Positions 8,152 to 18,239 of a stretch of DNA of 64,000 nucleotides are shown here, one piece after another. The position numbers were made by a program, and so were the translations under genes. The notes under the pieces are model-generated. The model made no database searches. It was not told where the DNA came from and worked only from the letters and a program-made list of their open reading frames with translations. Position 1 is the first letter of the stretch. Each line of letters begins with the position of its first letter. This stretch comes from Streptomyces lincolnensis. GTDB taxonomy: Bacteria; Actinomycetota; Actinomycetes; Streptomycetales; Streptomycetaceae. The stretch lies in the NCBI RefSeq assembly GCF_021173675.1, contig NZ_JAIHON010000014.1:62001-126000 (forward strand), given 5' to 3'.

Positions 8152-9507
8152 CTAGACGGTGTACTCGTCCGCCACGGTCAGCGCGGTGTCCAGGGCGGCC
8201 AGCCCTTCCTTCAGCTCCGCCTCGGTCGCGTTGCACGGCGGGACGACATGGGTCCGGTTCATGTTGATGAACGGCCACAGGCCCTGCTTCTTGGCGGCGG
8301 CCCCGAAGGCCGCCATGGCCGCGTTCGCCTCCCCGGCCGCGTTGTAGGGCACCAGCGGCTCCCGGGTCTCCTGGTTCTTCACCAGCTCGATCGCCCAGAA
8401 CATGCCGACACCGCGCACCTCGCCGACCGAGGGGTGCCGCTCGGCGAGCTCGCGCAGCGCCGGTTCGACGACGGTCGCCCCGAGGTGCCTGGCGTTGTCG
8501 ACGACGCCCTCCTCGGCCATCACGTTGATCGTCGCCACGGCGGCGGCGCAGGCCAGCGGGTGACCGGAGTACGTCAGCCCGCCCGGGTAGGGCCGCTTGG
8601 CGAAGGTCTCCGCGATCGCCCCGGAGATCGCGACCCCGCCGAGCGGCACGTACCCCGAGTTCACGCCCTTGGCGAAGGTCATCAGGTCGGGCGTCACATC
8701 GAACAGGTCCGCCGCGAACCACTCACCGGTCCGCCCGAACCCGGCCATGACCTCGTCCAGGACGAACACGATCCCGTACTTGTCGCAGATCTCCCGCACG
8801 CCGGCGAGATAGCCGGGCGGCGGGACCATGATCCCGGCGGTGCCCGGGATGGTCTCCAGGACGATCGCGGCGATCGTCCCCGGCCCCTCGAAGGCGATGG
8901 TCGTCTCCAGGTGCTCCAGCGCCCGCGCGCACTCCTGCTCCTCGGTCTCGGCGTAGAACCGCGACCGGTACAGGAAGGGCGCCCAGAAGTGCACGACCCC
9001 GGCCGTGGCACCGTCGGAGGCCCAGCGGCGCGGGTCGCCGGTGATGTTGACCGCCTGCTGGGTGCCGCCGTGATAGGAGCGGTACGCCGACAGCACCTTG
9101 GCGCGGCCCGTGTGCAGCCGGGCCATCCGCACCGCGTGCTCCACGGCGTCGGCACCGCCGTTGGTGAAGAAGATCTTGTCCAGGTCCCCCGGCGTCCGCT
9201 CGGCGATCAGCCGGGCCGCCTCCGAGCGCGCCTCGATCGCGAACGCGGGCGCGAAGGTCGTCATCGTCGCGGCCTGCTCCTGGATCGCGGCGACGACCTT
9301 CGGGTGCTGGTAGCCGATGTTGGTGTAGACGAGCCCACTGGTGAAGTCGAGATACCGCCTGCCGTCGAAGTCCCAGAAGTACGACCCCTCCGCGCCGGCG
9401 ACGGCGAGCGGGTCGATGAGCTCCTGCGCGGACCAGGAGTGGAACACATGCGCGCGGTCCGCGGCCTTCACGGCGGCGCCGACCTCGGGATTTGGCTGAG
9501 GGGTCAT
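8152..9507 (-). CDS. Class III PLP-dependent aminotransferase (omega-amino-acid:pyruvate type)
   Basis: A 451-aa fold-type I aminotransferase that moves an amino group from an omega-amino acid or amine to a keto acid. Seen directly: the PLP-phosphate motif FTNGGADAVEHAVRMAR, SYHGGTQ stacking the cofactor, LDEVMAGFGRTG with cofactor-N1 Asp251, TFAKGVNSGYVPLGG with the Schiff-base Lys280, and TYSGHPLACAAA. ATG 9507 was preferred to an upstream start near 9621 because the family N-terminus begins at MTPQPNPEVG. The 154-nt gap to the downstream GntR gene contains that gene's likely operator. The exact substrate cannot be read from sequence. Confidence 0.92.
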   Translation of the reverse strand: MTPQPNPEVGAAVKAADRAHVFHSWSAQELIDPLAVAGAEGSYFWDFDGRRYLDFTSGLVYTNIGYQHPKVVAAIQEQAATMTTFAPAFAIEARSEAARLIAERTPGDLDKIFFTNGGADAVEHAVRMARLHTGRAKVLSAYRSYHGGTQQAVNITGDPRRWASDGATAGVVHFWAPFLYRSRFYAETEEQECARALEHLETTIAFEGPGTIAAIVLETIPGTAGIMVPPPGYLAGVREICDKYGIVFVLDEVMAGFGRTGEWFAADLFDVTPDLMTFAKGVNSGYVPLGGVAISGAIAETFAKRPYPGGLTYSGHPLACAAAVATINVMAEEGVVDNARHLGATVVEPALRELAERHPSVGEVRGVGMFWAIELVKNQETREPLVPYNAAGEANAAMAAFGAAAKKQGLWPFINMNRTHVVPPCNATEAELKEGLAALDTALTVADEYTV

Positions 9508-9611
9508 GCGCCCGAGCGTAAATGTCCGCGATACGGAAGCGGAATCGGCGTCCTGTCTGTGGGACGGGGGGATCCGCGACAGGTTGTCGAGCACTGCCGA
9601 CGCCCGAGCCA

Positions 9612-9647
9612 TTGACAGCATGCTGCATTAGTGACAGCATTCTGTCA
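9612..9647 (+). promoter_or_regulatory. Double operator of the DJ-1/MarR operon
   Basis: Two sites start exactly 19 bp apart. The first, TGACAG-catg-CTGCAT (9613-9628), is imperfect; the second, TGACAG-catt-CTGTCA (9632-9647), is a perfect palindrome. The first overlaps a TTGACA -35-like hexamer at 9612-9617. The pair lies 45-80 nt before the first gene of an operon whose second gene is a MarR regulator. Confidence 0.65.
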
Positions 9648-9691
9648 TATTGGTAAACGGTAGCGAGAACGGCAGCTGGAGGAGAGAAGTC

Positions 9692-10303
9692 ATGAGCAGC
9701 GGTCGCAAGCCCGTGCACCACGCCGTCTACGACACCTACGCCGACTGGGAGACGGGACACGCCACCGCGCACCTCGCCCGCGCCGGCCACGGGATCCGTA
9801 CGGTCGGCCCCTCGGCGGAGCCGGTCCGCAGCGTCGGCGGCCTGCGTGTCCTGCCGGACCTGGCCCTGGACGACGTACGGCCCGAGGACAGCGCGCTGCT
9901 GATCCTGCCGGGCGCCGACCTCTGGGACGCTTCCGACGACCTCGCCCCCTTCGCCCGCAAGGCGCGTGAGTTCCTCGACGCCGGGGTGCCCGTCGCCGCG
10001 ATCTGCGGGGCCACCGCCGGGCTCGCGCGCGAGGGGCTGCTCGACGACCGGGACCACACCAGCGCGGTGTCCTTCTATCTCGCCGCGACCGGGTACGGCG
10101 GCGGCGAGCGGTACGTCGACGCGGACGCCGTCACCGACCGCGGGCTGATCACCGCCGGCCCGACCGAGCCCGTGGCCTTCGCGCGGGAGGTCCTCGGACT
10201 CCTCGGGGTCCACGAGGGCGAGGTGCTGGACGCCTGGTACCGGCTCTTCCACGACTCCGACCTGGAGGCGTACGCCGTACTGGAGAAGGCCGGGGCGCTG
10301 TGA
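9692..10303 (+). CDS. DJ-1/PfpI-family protein
   Basis: A 203-aa class I glutamine-amidotransferase-like protein. The nucleophile elbow is AAICGATAGLA with Cys105, preceded by the strand ALLILPGADLWD that supplies the family acid-pair region; length matches the single-domain DJ-1 family. These proteins act as deglycases, chaperones or stress hydrolases, so the substrate is open. ATG 9692 follows GGAGGAGAG at good spacing; an in-frame ATG at 9650 falls next to the operator and was rejected. The next gene, a MarR regulator, overlaps its stop by GTGA, so the pair is one coupled operon. Confidence 0.9.
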   Translation: MSSGRKPVHHAVYDTYADWETGHATAHLARAGHGIRTVGPSAEPVRSVGGLRVLPDLALDDVRPEDSALLILPGADLWDASDDLAPFARKAREFLDAGVPVAAICGATAGLAREGLLDDRDHTSAVSFYLAATGYGGGERYVDADAVTDRGLITAGPTEPVAFAREVLGLLGVHEGEVLDAWYRLFHDSDLEAYAVLEKAGAL

Positions 10304-10761
10304 GCCGGGAGCGACAGGAACTGCTCAGCGGCAGCGCGCTCGGGGTCTTCCGGCTCAACGGCCAGTTCCTCGCCGTCGCCGAGGAGCTGGCCCGCCCGGC
10401 CGGGCTGACCGCGGCCTGGTGGCAGGTGCTCGGCGCGGTGCTGAAGGAGCCGCTGCCGGTCTCCGGGATCGCGCGCGCGATGGGCATCACCCGGCAGAGC
10501 GTGCAGCGCGTCGCCGACCTGCTGGTGGCCAAGGGGCTCGCCGAGTACCGGCCCAACCCCGCCCACCGCCGCGCCAAACTCCTCGCGCCGACGCGGGAGG
10601 GCCTCGCGGCCGTCGACCGGATCACCCCGGGGCACGCCGCCTTCGCCGACCGCCTGGCCGAGGCCTACGGCGACGAGGCCGGCCTCGCGGACGCGGTACG
10701 GGTGCTGGAACGGCTGTCCAAGGCCCTCGAACAGGTGGGCCTCCCTGTTACGGAACCGTAG
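10300..10761 (+). CDS. MarR-family transcriptional regulator
   Basis: A 153-aa winged-helix regulator: ARPAGLTAAWWQVLGAVL (helices 1-2), the recognition segment VSGIARAMGITRQSVQRVADLLVAKGLAEYRPNP and the wing region AHRRAKLLAPTREG. Its GTG start overlaps the DJ-1 gene stop (GTGA), giving translational coupling. The tandem TGACAG/CTGTCA palindromes in front of the operon are the obvious autoregulatory sites. MarR proteins usually respond to phenolics or oxidants, which fits a DJ-1 partner; the signal itself is unknown. Confidence 0.92.
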   Translation: MSRERQELLSGSALGVFRLNGQFLAVAEELARPAGLTAAWWQVLGAVLKEPLPVSGIARAMGITRQSVQRVADLLVAKGLAEYRPNPAHRRAKLLAPTREGLAAVDRITPGHAAFADRLAEAYGDEAGLADAVRVLERLSKALEQVGLPVTEP

Positions 10762-10845
10762 ACGAAGCCCAGCTCACCGGGGCATGACCCCGCACTATCC
10801 TCGGTCTGTCGCTCATGCGCGGCTCGGGGGGAAGGCGGCGCCACG

Positions 10846-12936
10846 ATGGAGAAACTGGGATCCGGGGATCCACAACGGATCGGCTCGTACCGCCTGTTGG
10901 CGCGGCTCGGCGCCGGCGGCATGGGGCAGGTGTACGTCGCCCGCTCCGACCGGGGGCGCACGGTCGCCGTCAAGCTCGTACGGGAGGAACTGGCCGCGCA
11001 GGACGAGTTCCGGGCGCGGTTCCGCCAGGAGGTGCGGGCCGCCCGGCAGGTCGGCGGGTACTGGACGGCCCCCGTGCTCGACGCGGACACCGAGGCCGCG
11101 GTGCCGTGGGTGGCCACCGGGTATGTCGCCGGGCCCAGCCTCCAGCAGGTCGTCGGCCACGACCACGGGGCGCTGCCCGAGCGGTCGGTACGGATCCTCG
11201 CGGCGGGGCTGGCGAGCGCGCTCAAGGACATCCACGCCGCCGGGATCGTCCACCGCGACCTCAAGCCGTCCAACGTGCTGGTGACCATCGACGGGCCGCG
11301 CGTCATCGACTTCGGTATCGCGCGGGCCCTGGAGACCGTGACCGACGGCGGGCTGACCCGCACCGGCGCGCTGGTCGGCTCGCCGGGCTTCATGGCGCCC
11401 GAGCAGGTGCGGGGCGACCGGATCACCCCGGCCTGCGACGTCTTCTGCCTCGGCTCCGTCCTCGCCTACGCCGCCACCGGCAAGCTCCCCTTCGGCACCG
11501 CCAACAGCGGCGTGCACGCCCTGATGTTCCGCATCGCCCAGGAGGAACCCGACCTCGACGGCGTCCCCGAGGGCATGGCCGACCTCGTCCGCGCCTGCCT
11601 GAAGAAGACCCCGGACTCCCGCCCCACCCTCGACCACATCCTCGACCGCATCGGCGCCGACGACACCGTCTCCGACGGCCGCTCCCGCGACCCCTGGCTC
11701 CCCAGCGCCCTGGTGGCCCAACTCGGCCGACACGCGGTGCGGTTGCTGGACGCGGAGGAGCCGGAGGGGGCGGTGCGGGGCGGGGGCGCGGGCTCCGGGT
11801 CTGGCGCGGACGCGGACGCGGGTTCCGGGATCGATGGCCGCGACCCGGGCAACGGCCCCGGCCCGGCCGGGGCTTCCGGTTCCGGTGACGGTCCTGGCCC
11901 GGATGGTCCCGCCGCGGCCCCGGCCCACGAAGCGCCCCCCGAGCACGGCTCCGCCGCCGACGGCGACCCGTTCCCGGGGACCCCCTCGTCCCCGGCGCCC
12001 CAGCAGAGCCCGACGGGCGCCGCGCCCGACCCGGCCCCGGGTCCCCCCGCGCCGGGTCGGCCCGGCAGTGGCCGGACGGACCACCTCCCCACCGTCGTCA
12101 CGGGGCAGGACGGAAACCGGATGTCCCCGCCGAGCCCGGGCGCCCCCGCCCACCCCGCCTACGGCTACCCCCAACAACACCCGCAGCCCTCGGCCTACGG
12201 ACGCCAGGGCCCCGCCCCTGCTCCCGCCCCCGGCCCCCCGTCGCCGTACGCCTACGGCGGCCTCGGGTCCACCCCGCCGTACGGCCCGACCCCGCCGTAC
12301 GGACCGACGCCGCCCTACGGCCCGACCCCGCCCTATGGCCCCACCGCCCCGCAGGACCCCCGCAGGAACGGCCGGTCCACCGCGCTGCTCGTCCTCGTGG
12401 CCCTCGTGGTCGCGCTCGCCGCCGGTGGCTCGGTGTACGCGCTGATGAACGGCGCCGGTGACGGCGAGAAGGCCGGGCCCTCGCCCTCGGTGTCGGCCAC
12501 CGAGTCGGCGAACCCCGGGCCGACCACCCCGGAGCCGCCCTCGCCGACACCCACGGGAGCGACCGCCTCCGCCCCCGCGAACGGCGCGATCCCGACCGGC
12601 TACCTCGGCACCTGGACCACCACGATCGACAACGCCGACGGCCACCACACCCGCGAACTGACCATCCAGCAGGGCGAGACGGGCGACACGGTGCTGTCCC
12701 TCGTCGCGGAGGGCAACACCGGGAACGACAGCTATCACTGTGTGTTCCAGGCCGACCTGGCCGAAGCGCCGGACGGGGACGGCCCGTTGCGGATCGGCCC
12801 GTCGACGGTGACGAGCGGTGAGCCGCGCACGTCCTGCACGCCGGGCGCGGCCACGGAGATCACCCTGCTGCCCGACGGCAGTCTGGAGCGCGTGAACAGC
12901 AGCACGGACGAGAGGCTGACGTACACCCGCAGGTGA
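10846..12936 (+). CDS. Receptor-like serine/threonine protein kinase with extracytoplasmic domain
   Basis: A 696-aa Hanks-type kinase. Residues ~14-270 are the kinase: glycine loop LGAGGMGQVY, Lys43 in AVKLV, catalytic loop HRDLKPSN with Asp138, DFG 155-157 and GSPGFMAPEQ in the activation segment. A long Pro/Gly/Ala linker follows, with four PPYGPT units repeated at DNA level (about 12285-12345). A single membrane helix (LLVLVALVVALAAGGSVYAL) lies near residue 512-534. The outer C-terminal domain (~residues 580-696) starts GYLGTWTTTIDN, has two cysteines (YHCVF, TSCTPG) and resembles a small beta-barrel sensor; no PASTA repeats are present. It has its own start with no close upstream partner. 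Confidence 0.93.
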   Translation: MEKLGSGDPQRIGSYRLLARLGAGGMGQVYVARSDRGRTVAVKLVREELAAQDEFRARFRQEVRAARQVGGYWTAPVLDADTEAAVPWVATGYVAGPSLQQVVGHDHGALPERSVRILAAGLASALKDIHAAGIVHRDLKPSNVLVTIDGPRVIDFGIARALETVTDGGLTRTGALVGSPGFMAPEQVRGDRITPACDVFCLGSVLAYAATGKLPFGTANSGVHALMFRIAQEEPDLDGVPEGMADLVRACLKKTPDSRPTLDHILDRIGADDTVSDGRSRDPWLPSALVAQLGRHAVRLLDAEEPEGAVRGGGAGSGSGADADAGSGIDGRDPGNGPGPAGASGSGDGPGPDGPAAAPAHEAPPEHGSAADGDPFPGTPSSPAPQQSPTGAAPDPAPGPPAPGRPGSGRTDHLPTVVTGQDGNRMSPPSPGAPAHPAYGYPQQHPQPSAYGRQGPAPAPAPGPPSPYAYGGLGSTPPYGPTPPYGPTPPYGPTPPYGPTAPQDPRRNGRSTALLVLVALVVALAAGGSVYALMNGAGDGEKAGPSPSVSATESANPGPTTPEPPSPTPTGATASAPANGAIPTGYLGTWTTTIDNADGHHTRELTIQQGETGDTVLSLVAEGNTGNDSYHCVFQADLAEAPDGDGPLRIGPSTVTSGEPRTSCTPGAATEITLLPDGSLERVNSSTDERLTYTRR

Positions 12937-13028
12937 GCGGGACAGGGGCAGGGGCGCGCCCTTGCCCCCCGCTGTCGTGTGCACGACCATCGCAGGGTCG
13001 GCAGGCATCGACGGCCCCGGGAGGACGC

Positions 13029-14438
<1,410 letters not shown>

Positions 14439-14468
14439 CGCTTGTGCCGTGTCACCCGCCCGCGTCGG

Positions 14469-15218
14469 TCACCGGGGCTCGGGCGGTCGCTGCCGGGGCA
14501 TGTTCGGGCGGGCCGTGCCCCCGGGAGGCAGCGGGAGCCGTCCCTGGGGGCCGGTGATCTCCTGGCGGTTGCCGGAGGCGATCGCGCCCTGGATGCCCAT
14601 GGGGGCTGCGCCCGTGCGGAACTCCACCATCCAGTCGGCGGTCTCCACCCGGACCAGCTCGGTGACGTCCTCGGAGAACCTGCGCAGCACCCCGAGACAG
14701 CGCTCGGCGGCCTCGCTCGCCGTGCCGTCCGCGGGGCCGAGGACCTCGCGGACACTCTCGGAGGCCCAGTCGAACTGGAGTACCTGAAGCCGCCGCTGCA
14801 CGGCCTGGGCCGTGGCCACGTCCCTTATCCAGCCGGACGTCACGCCGAAGTAGCGGTCCCCGGCGACACAGGACACCCCCAGCAGCAGGGCCAGATACCC
14901 CCAGGGGGCCACGCCGCCCATCACACCGGTCATGTCCAGCAGCGGCAGCGCGGCACCCAGTACGGCCCCGAACGCGGCGCCGGCCCGCAGGACCCGGGCC
15001 CCGCGCCGCTTCCACACCCGGTCCGCGAGATACCAGGCGGCGGTCTCCAGCGCCCCGCGCTCCACCCACCGGTACAGCTCGTCCAGCCGTACGGCCGGCT
15101 CGCCCCAGTCGCCGAGCGGGAACGCCCGCCCGGTCAGCTCGCCGGGCCGCAGCCCGGCCGCACCCTCACCCCGCCCGTCCTGAGGCGGACCCTCGGGCTG
15201 CATCTCCGGCTGACCCAC
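14469..15218 (-). CDS. SLATT-domain membrane protein
   Basis: A 249-aa protein with two adjacent transmembrane helices in the middle (VLRAGAAFGAVLGAALPLLDM and PWGYLALLLGVSCVAG), followed by a long helical cytoplasmic part beginning YFGVTSGWIRDVATAQAVQRRLQVLQFDW. This two-TM-plus-helix layout is that of the SLATT families, predicted pore-forming effectors often found near nucleotide-signalling systems. Start GTG 15218 has GGGAG six bases upstream. From memory it sits beside ybaB-recR in other Streptomyces, so here it may be a core gene. Family-level confidence is moderate; function unproven. Confidence 0.7.
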   Translation of the reverse strand: MGQPEMQPEGPPQDGRGEGAAGLRPGELTGRAFPLGDWGEPAVRLDELYRWVERGALETAAWYLADRVWKRRGARVLRAGAAFGAVLGAALPLLDMTGVMGGVAPWGYLALLLGVSCVAGDRYFGVTSGWIRDVATAQAVQRRLQVLQFDWASESVREVLGPADGTASEAAERCLGVLRRFSEDVTELVRVETADWMVEFRTGAAPMGIQGAIASGNRQEITGPQGRLPLPPGGTARPNMPRQRPPEPR

Positions 15219-15485
15219 CCGGCACTCCCTACTGATCCCGAATGCTCACATTGCGTGACACCCTGACAGCGACACCGTGACGCCTGGTGCTGATGCGCCG
15301 CATCCTTCCTACCGCCGGGCGGGTGGCGAAGGCCCGGGTTTCGCCTCTTTTCCGCTCGGAAGGGGGCCTTGATCAGGTATAGGACGCAGGGTGGTCTCAC
15401 CCGAAAGAGTGCTGGGGCGACGGCCGCACAGACCACGTAGGCTCGTCCTGAACGGGAAAAGCAGTCCCGACACAAGGAGCTGATC

Positions 15486-15833
15486 GTGATCCCCGGTGGT
15501 GGCCAGCCCAACATGCAGCAGCTGCTGCAGCAGGCCCAGAAGATGCAGCAGGACCTGGCGAACGCGCAGGAGGAACTGGCGCGGACCGAGGTCGACGGCC
15601 AGGCCGGCGGCGGTCTGGTGAGGGCGACGGTGACCGGCGCCGGCGAGCTGCGCGCGCTGAAGATCGACCCGAAGGCCGTGGACCCGGACGACACCGAGAC
15701 CCTCGCCGACCTCGTCGTCGCGGCGGTCCAGGCCGCCAACGAGAACGCGCAGACCCTCCAGCAGCAGAAGCTCGGCCCGCTGGCCCAGGGCCTGGGTGGC
15801 GGCGGCAGCGGCATCCCCGGCCTGCCGTTCTAG
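15486..15833 (+). CDS. YbaB/EbfC-family nucleoid-associated protein
   Basis: A 115-aa DNA-binding protein. The N-terminal helix is rich in Gln/Met (MQQLLQQAQKMQQDLANAQEEL), then TEVDGQAGGGLVRATVTGAGELRALKIDP, the beta sheet shared by all YbaB proteins, then a second helix and a Gly-rich tail ending GIPGLPF. It forms dimers that coat DNA. Start GTG 15486 has AAGGAG nine bases upstream. It lies 86 nt before recR, the standard ybaB-recR pairing; dnaX, which often precedes it, is not here. The 267-nt upstream region holds no gene I can support. Confidence 0.93.
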   Translation: MIPGGGQPNMQQLLQQAQKMQQDLANAQEELARTEVDGQAGGGLVRATVTGAGELRALKIDPKAVDPDDTETLADLVVAAVQAANENAQTLQQQKLGPLAQGLGGGGSGIPGLPF

Positions 15834-15919
15834 TCCACGAGCCGGTCGGCCTTCCTCAGAAGGGCAGCGGCCAACTACGGTACGGACAGTAGGAACCCCC
15901 AGGAAGGACGGGCAGTCCG

Positions 15920-16519
15920 TTGTACGAAGGCGTGGTCCAGGACCTCATCGACGAGCTGGGACGGCTGCCCGGCGTCGGTCCCAAGAGCGCGCAGCGGATC
16001 GCCTTCCACATCCTGCAGGCGGAACCGACGGACGTTCGGCGTCTGGCGCATGCCCTGATGGAGGTCAAGGCGAAGGTCCGCTTCTGCGCGACCTGCGGCA
16101 ACGTGGCACAGGAAGAGCTGTGCGGCATCTGCCGTGACACCCGCCGCGACGCGTCCGTCATCTGCGTGGTGGAGGAGCCGAAGGACGTGGTGGCGATCGA
16201 GCGGACCCGCGAGTTCCGCGGCCGCTACCACGTGCTCGGCGGCGCGATCAGCCCCATCGAGGGCGTCGGCCCGGACGACCTGCGGATACGAGAACTTCTG
16301 GCGCGGCTGGCGGACGGCACGGTCACCGAGCTGATCCTCGCCACCGACCCGAATCTCGAAGGCGAGGCGACGGCCACATACCTCGCCCGCATGATCAAGC
16401 CCATGGGCCTCAGGGTCACCCGCCTGGCCAGCGGCCTCCCGGTGGGTGGCGACCTGGAATACGCGGACGAGGTGACCCTCGGCCGCGCCTTCGAGGGGAG
16501 ACGACTCCTAGATGTCTGA
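15920..16519 (+). CDS. recR: Recombination protein RecR
   Basis: RecR (199 aa) forms a DNA clamp that with RecO and RecF loads RecA at gaps. It shows the helix-hairpin-helix GVGPKSAQRIAFHIL, a four-cysteine zinc site (CATC at 56-59 and CGIC at 68-71), a Toprim domain starting ICVVEEPKDVVAIE, and the Walker-like tail RVTRLASGLPVGGDLEYADEVTLGRAFEGRR. The TTG start at 15920 gives the exact family N-terminus (MYEGVVQDL). The stop overlaps the next ATG by 8 nt, so DUF5063 is in the same transcript. Confidence 0.97.
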   Translation: MYEGVVQDLIDELGRLPGVGPKSAQRIAFHILQAEPTDVRRLAHALMEVKAKVRFCATCGNVAQEELCGICRDTRRDASVICVVEEPKDVVAIERTREFRGRYHVLGGAISPIEGVGPDDLRIRELLARLADGTVTELILATDPNLEGEATATYLARMIKPMGLRVTRLASGLPVGGDLEYADEVTLGRAFEGRRLLDV

Positions 16520-17174
16520 CGCCACACTGCACGCGAACAGCCAGAACCCGGACGACTTCGCGGTCCAGATCGCCGACCAGGTCGAGAGCTTCCTGGTGGC
16601 CGTCACGGAGGTGGCCAAGGGCGACGAGCCGGACTCGGCGGTGCCCTTCCTCCTCCTGGAGGTCTCCCAACTGCTCCTGGCCGGCGGCCGCCTGGGCGCC
16701 CACGAGGACATCGTCCCCGACGAGCGCTACGAGCCCGACCTGGGCCCGGAACCGGACGTCGACCAGCTTCGCGAGAACTTCGCCCGCCTGCTGGAGCCGG
16801 TCGACGTCTACTCCGAGGTCTTCGACCCCTACGAGCCCCGCAAGGCCCCCGTGCCGGCCCGGATCTCCGACGACCTCGCCGACGTCGTCGCCGACCTGCG
16901 CCACGGCATGGCCCACTACCGTGCCGGCCGCACCACCGAGGCCCTGTGGTGGTGGCAGTTCTCCTACTTCTCCAACTGGGGCTCCACGGCGTCGGCGACG
17001 CTCAGGGCCCTGCAGTCGGTGGTCGCCCATGTCCGCCTGAACCAGCCCCTGGAGGAACTGGACGGCCTCGACACCGACCAGGCCATGGGGGACGAGACCC
17101 TGGAGTTCGAGGCCGGCAAGGTGATGGCGGAGGAGATCGGCGAGCCGCTCGGAATGCGGACGGTCAAGCAGTGA
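16512..17174 (+). CDS. DUF5063-domain protein
   Basis: A 220-aa acidic cytoplasmic protein, conserved next to recR in Streptomyces as far as I recall. Characteristic segments are FAVQIADQVESFLVAVTEVA, RISDDLADVVADLRHGMAHY and the aromatic RTTEALWWWQFSYFSNWGSTASATLRAL. No catalytic motif is visible. It overlaps recR (8 nt) at its 5' end and a repeat-protein gene (GTGA) at its 3' end, so all three are translationally coupled. A role connected to RecR is only guilt by association. Confidence 0.88.
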   Translation: MSDATLHANSQNPDDFAVQIADQVESFLVAVTEVAKGDEPDSAVPFLLLEVSQLLLAGGRLGAHEDIVPDERYEPDLGPEPDVDQLRENFARLLEPVDVYSEVFDPYEPRKAPVPARISDDLADVVADLRHGMAHYRAGRTTEALWWWQFSYFSNWGSTASATLRALQSVVAHVRLNQPLEELDGLDTDQAMGDETLEFEAGKVMAEEIGEPLGMRTVKQ

Positions 17175-17539
17175 CCGCGCCGGCCTTACGGTCACCCCGC
17201 TCCTCCACCAACTCCCTGTTGTCCCTGTGGTCCAAGGACTCGGTCCTGTCGATCGGTTCGGTCGGTTCGGTGCTCTCGATCGGCTCCGTGGGCTCCGCCC
17301 TCTCGATCGGCTCCATCGGCAGCGCCCTGTCGGTCGCCTCGATCGGCTCCGCCCTGTCCTGGATCTCGACCGGATCGGTCCTGAGCACGGGCTCCGTACT
17401 CTCGGCACAGTCCAAGTGGTCGGCCCTGTCCTGGCGTTCCACCGGCGGTCTGATGTCCGCGGGCGCCGTCGGAGCGGCGGGGGCGGTCGCGGCGGCCGTG
17501 TGCGTGGCACGGCTCCGGAGCTGGTCCAGGGACTCGTGA
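17171..17539 (+). CDS. Small nonapeptide-repeat protein, unknown function
   Basis: A 122-aa Ser/Leu/Gly-rich protein. From residue ~23 it is built of consecutive 9-residue units of the form [VA]LS-x-x-S-x-GS: VLSIGSVGS, VLSIGSVGS, ALSIGSIGS, ALSVASIGS, ALSWISTGS, then a shortened VLSTGS, VLSAQSKWS and ALSWRSTGG. The regular small/hydrophobic alternation suggests a beta-helix or solenoid. A hydrophobic Ala/Gly/Val stretch (MSAGAVGAAGAVAAAVCVA) and a basic tail follow, which could be a membrane helix. The GTG start overlaps the DUF5063 stop (GTGA). I do not recognise a family function. Confidence 0.75.
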   Translation: MTAPALRSPRSSTNSLLSLWSKDSVLSIGSVGSVLSIGSVGSALSIGSIGSALSVASIGSALSWISTGSVLSTGSVLSAQSKWSALSWRSTGGLMSAGAVGAAGAVAAAVCVARLRSWSRDS

Positions 17540-17607
17540 CGCTCCGCGGACGGGTGTGATCCGCCGACCTGCCCCCGCGGACCGTCGGCCTGTCTCATGA
17601 TGGTCGT

Positions 17608-18003
17608 ATGGCGAGTCGGTCAAGTGTGTTGGTACGGACGGGAATCGGCCTCTTCGTCGCCGGGGCCGTGGGACTGGTCGTCGGGGGCCTGCTGGACGTC
17701 GACGCGGCGGATCCCTGGGCGAGCGTGGCCGGGGGAGCGGCGGGGCTGCTCGGGCTGGCGCTGACGGCGTACGCCCTCTTCGGTCCGGCGCCCACGGCCG
17801 CGGTGACCGCGAGCGGTACGCGGTCGGTCGCCGCGGGCGGCGGCATCGGCTCCGCCGTGACGGGGGACGGGGCCTCCCTGACACCCCCGGCCACGATGCC
17901 CACCTCACCCCCGCCCCCGACGCGCGGACCCGTCACCGCCTCCGGCGAGCGTTCCGTCGCGGCCGGGGGCGACATCGGGGCGGTGTCGACGGGGGACGCG
18001 TGA
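17608..18003 (+). CDS. Membrane protein with two ASGxRSVAAGG modules
   Basis: A 131-aa protein. Two N-terminal membrane helices (GIGLFVAGAVGLVVGGLL and GGAAGLLGLALTAYALF) are followed by two copies of a ~22-residue module, VTASGTRSVAAGG...TGDG and VTASGERSVAAGG...TGDA, separated by a proline-rich linker. This Gly-rich module is a short solenoid-type repeat that precedes STAND/TPR regions in some actinobacterial proteins (recollection). The next frame, overlapping by GTGA, holds a third module, so the locus was probably once a longer protein. Function unknown. Confidence 0.65.
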   Translation: MASRSSVLVRTGIGLFVAGAVGLVVGGLLDVDAADPWASVAGGAAGLLGLALTAYALFGPAPTAAVTASGTRSVAAGGGIGSAVTGDGASLTPPATMPTSPPPPTRGPVTASGERSVAAGGDIGAVSTGDA

Positions 18004-18239
18004 GCGGGGCGGCGGAGGCGGCCGGGGACCGTTCAGTCGCTGCGGCCGGATCCAGCCGGCAGGCAGTCACCGGGGACGGCGCGGTCGCGCACTACACGGA
18101 GAAGTCCCTGGCCCTCCCACCGGAGGCGTTCGAGCTGCCACAGGCTCCGCCGGGAGGCGACCAGTCTTTGGTCGTACGAAGTCTCCCTTGTACCTGGGCT
18201 GTTGCAGACGAAGGCGTACGCGCGTGCCCTCATCGATAA
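18000..18239 (+). pseudogene. Truncated third SVAAGG-module fragment
   Basis: A 79-aa frame starting GTG 18000 (overlapping the previous TGA) carries AGDRSVAAAGSSRQAVTGDG and then HYTEKSLALPPEAFELPQAPPGG, the kind of linker that joins such modules to a downstream effector or NTPase region. Similarity to that architecture ends at about 18156; the remaining residues are out-of-frame translation of a DUF5753 gene. It is therefore best read as the 5' stump of a broken gene. It could still be translated by coupling. Confidence 0.5.

Noticed and set aside
12285..12345. Short repeats that could suggest a CRISPR
   Set aside because: The 18-bp units encode PPYGPT in the kinase linker and have no spacers. 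No CRISPR array was seen anywhere.
15240..15480. Possible 4.5S (SRP) RNA upstream of ybaB
   Set aside because: A GGTAGGAAGGATGC sequence on the minus strand recalls the SRP loop but does not match the GGAAGG-AGCA consensus and the flanks do not form the helix.
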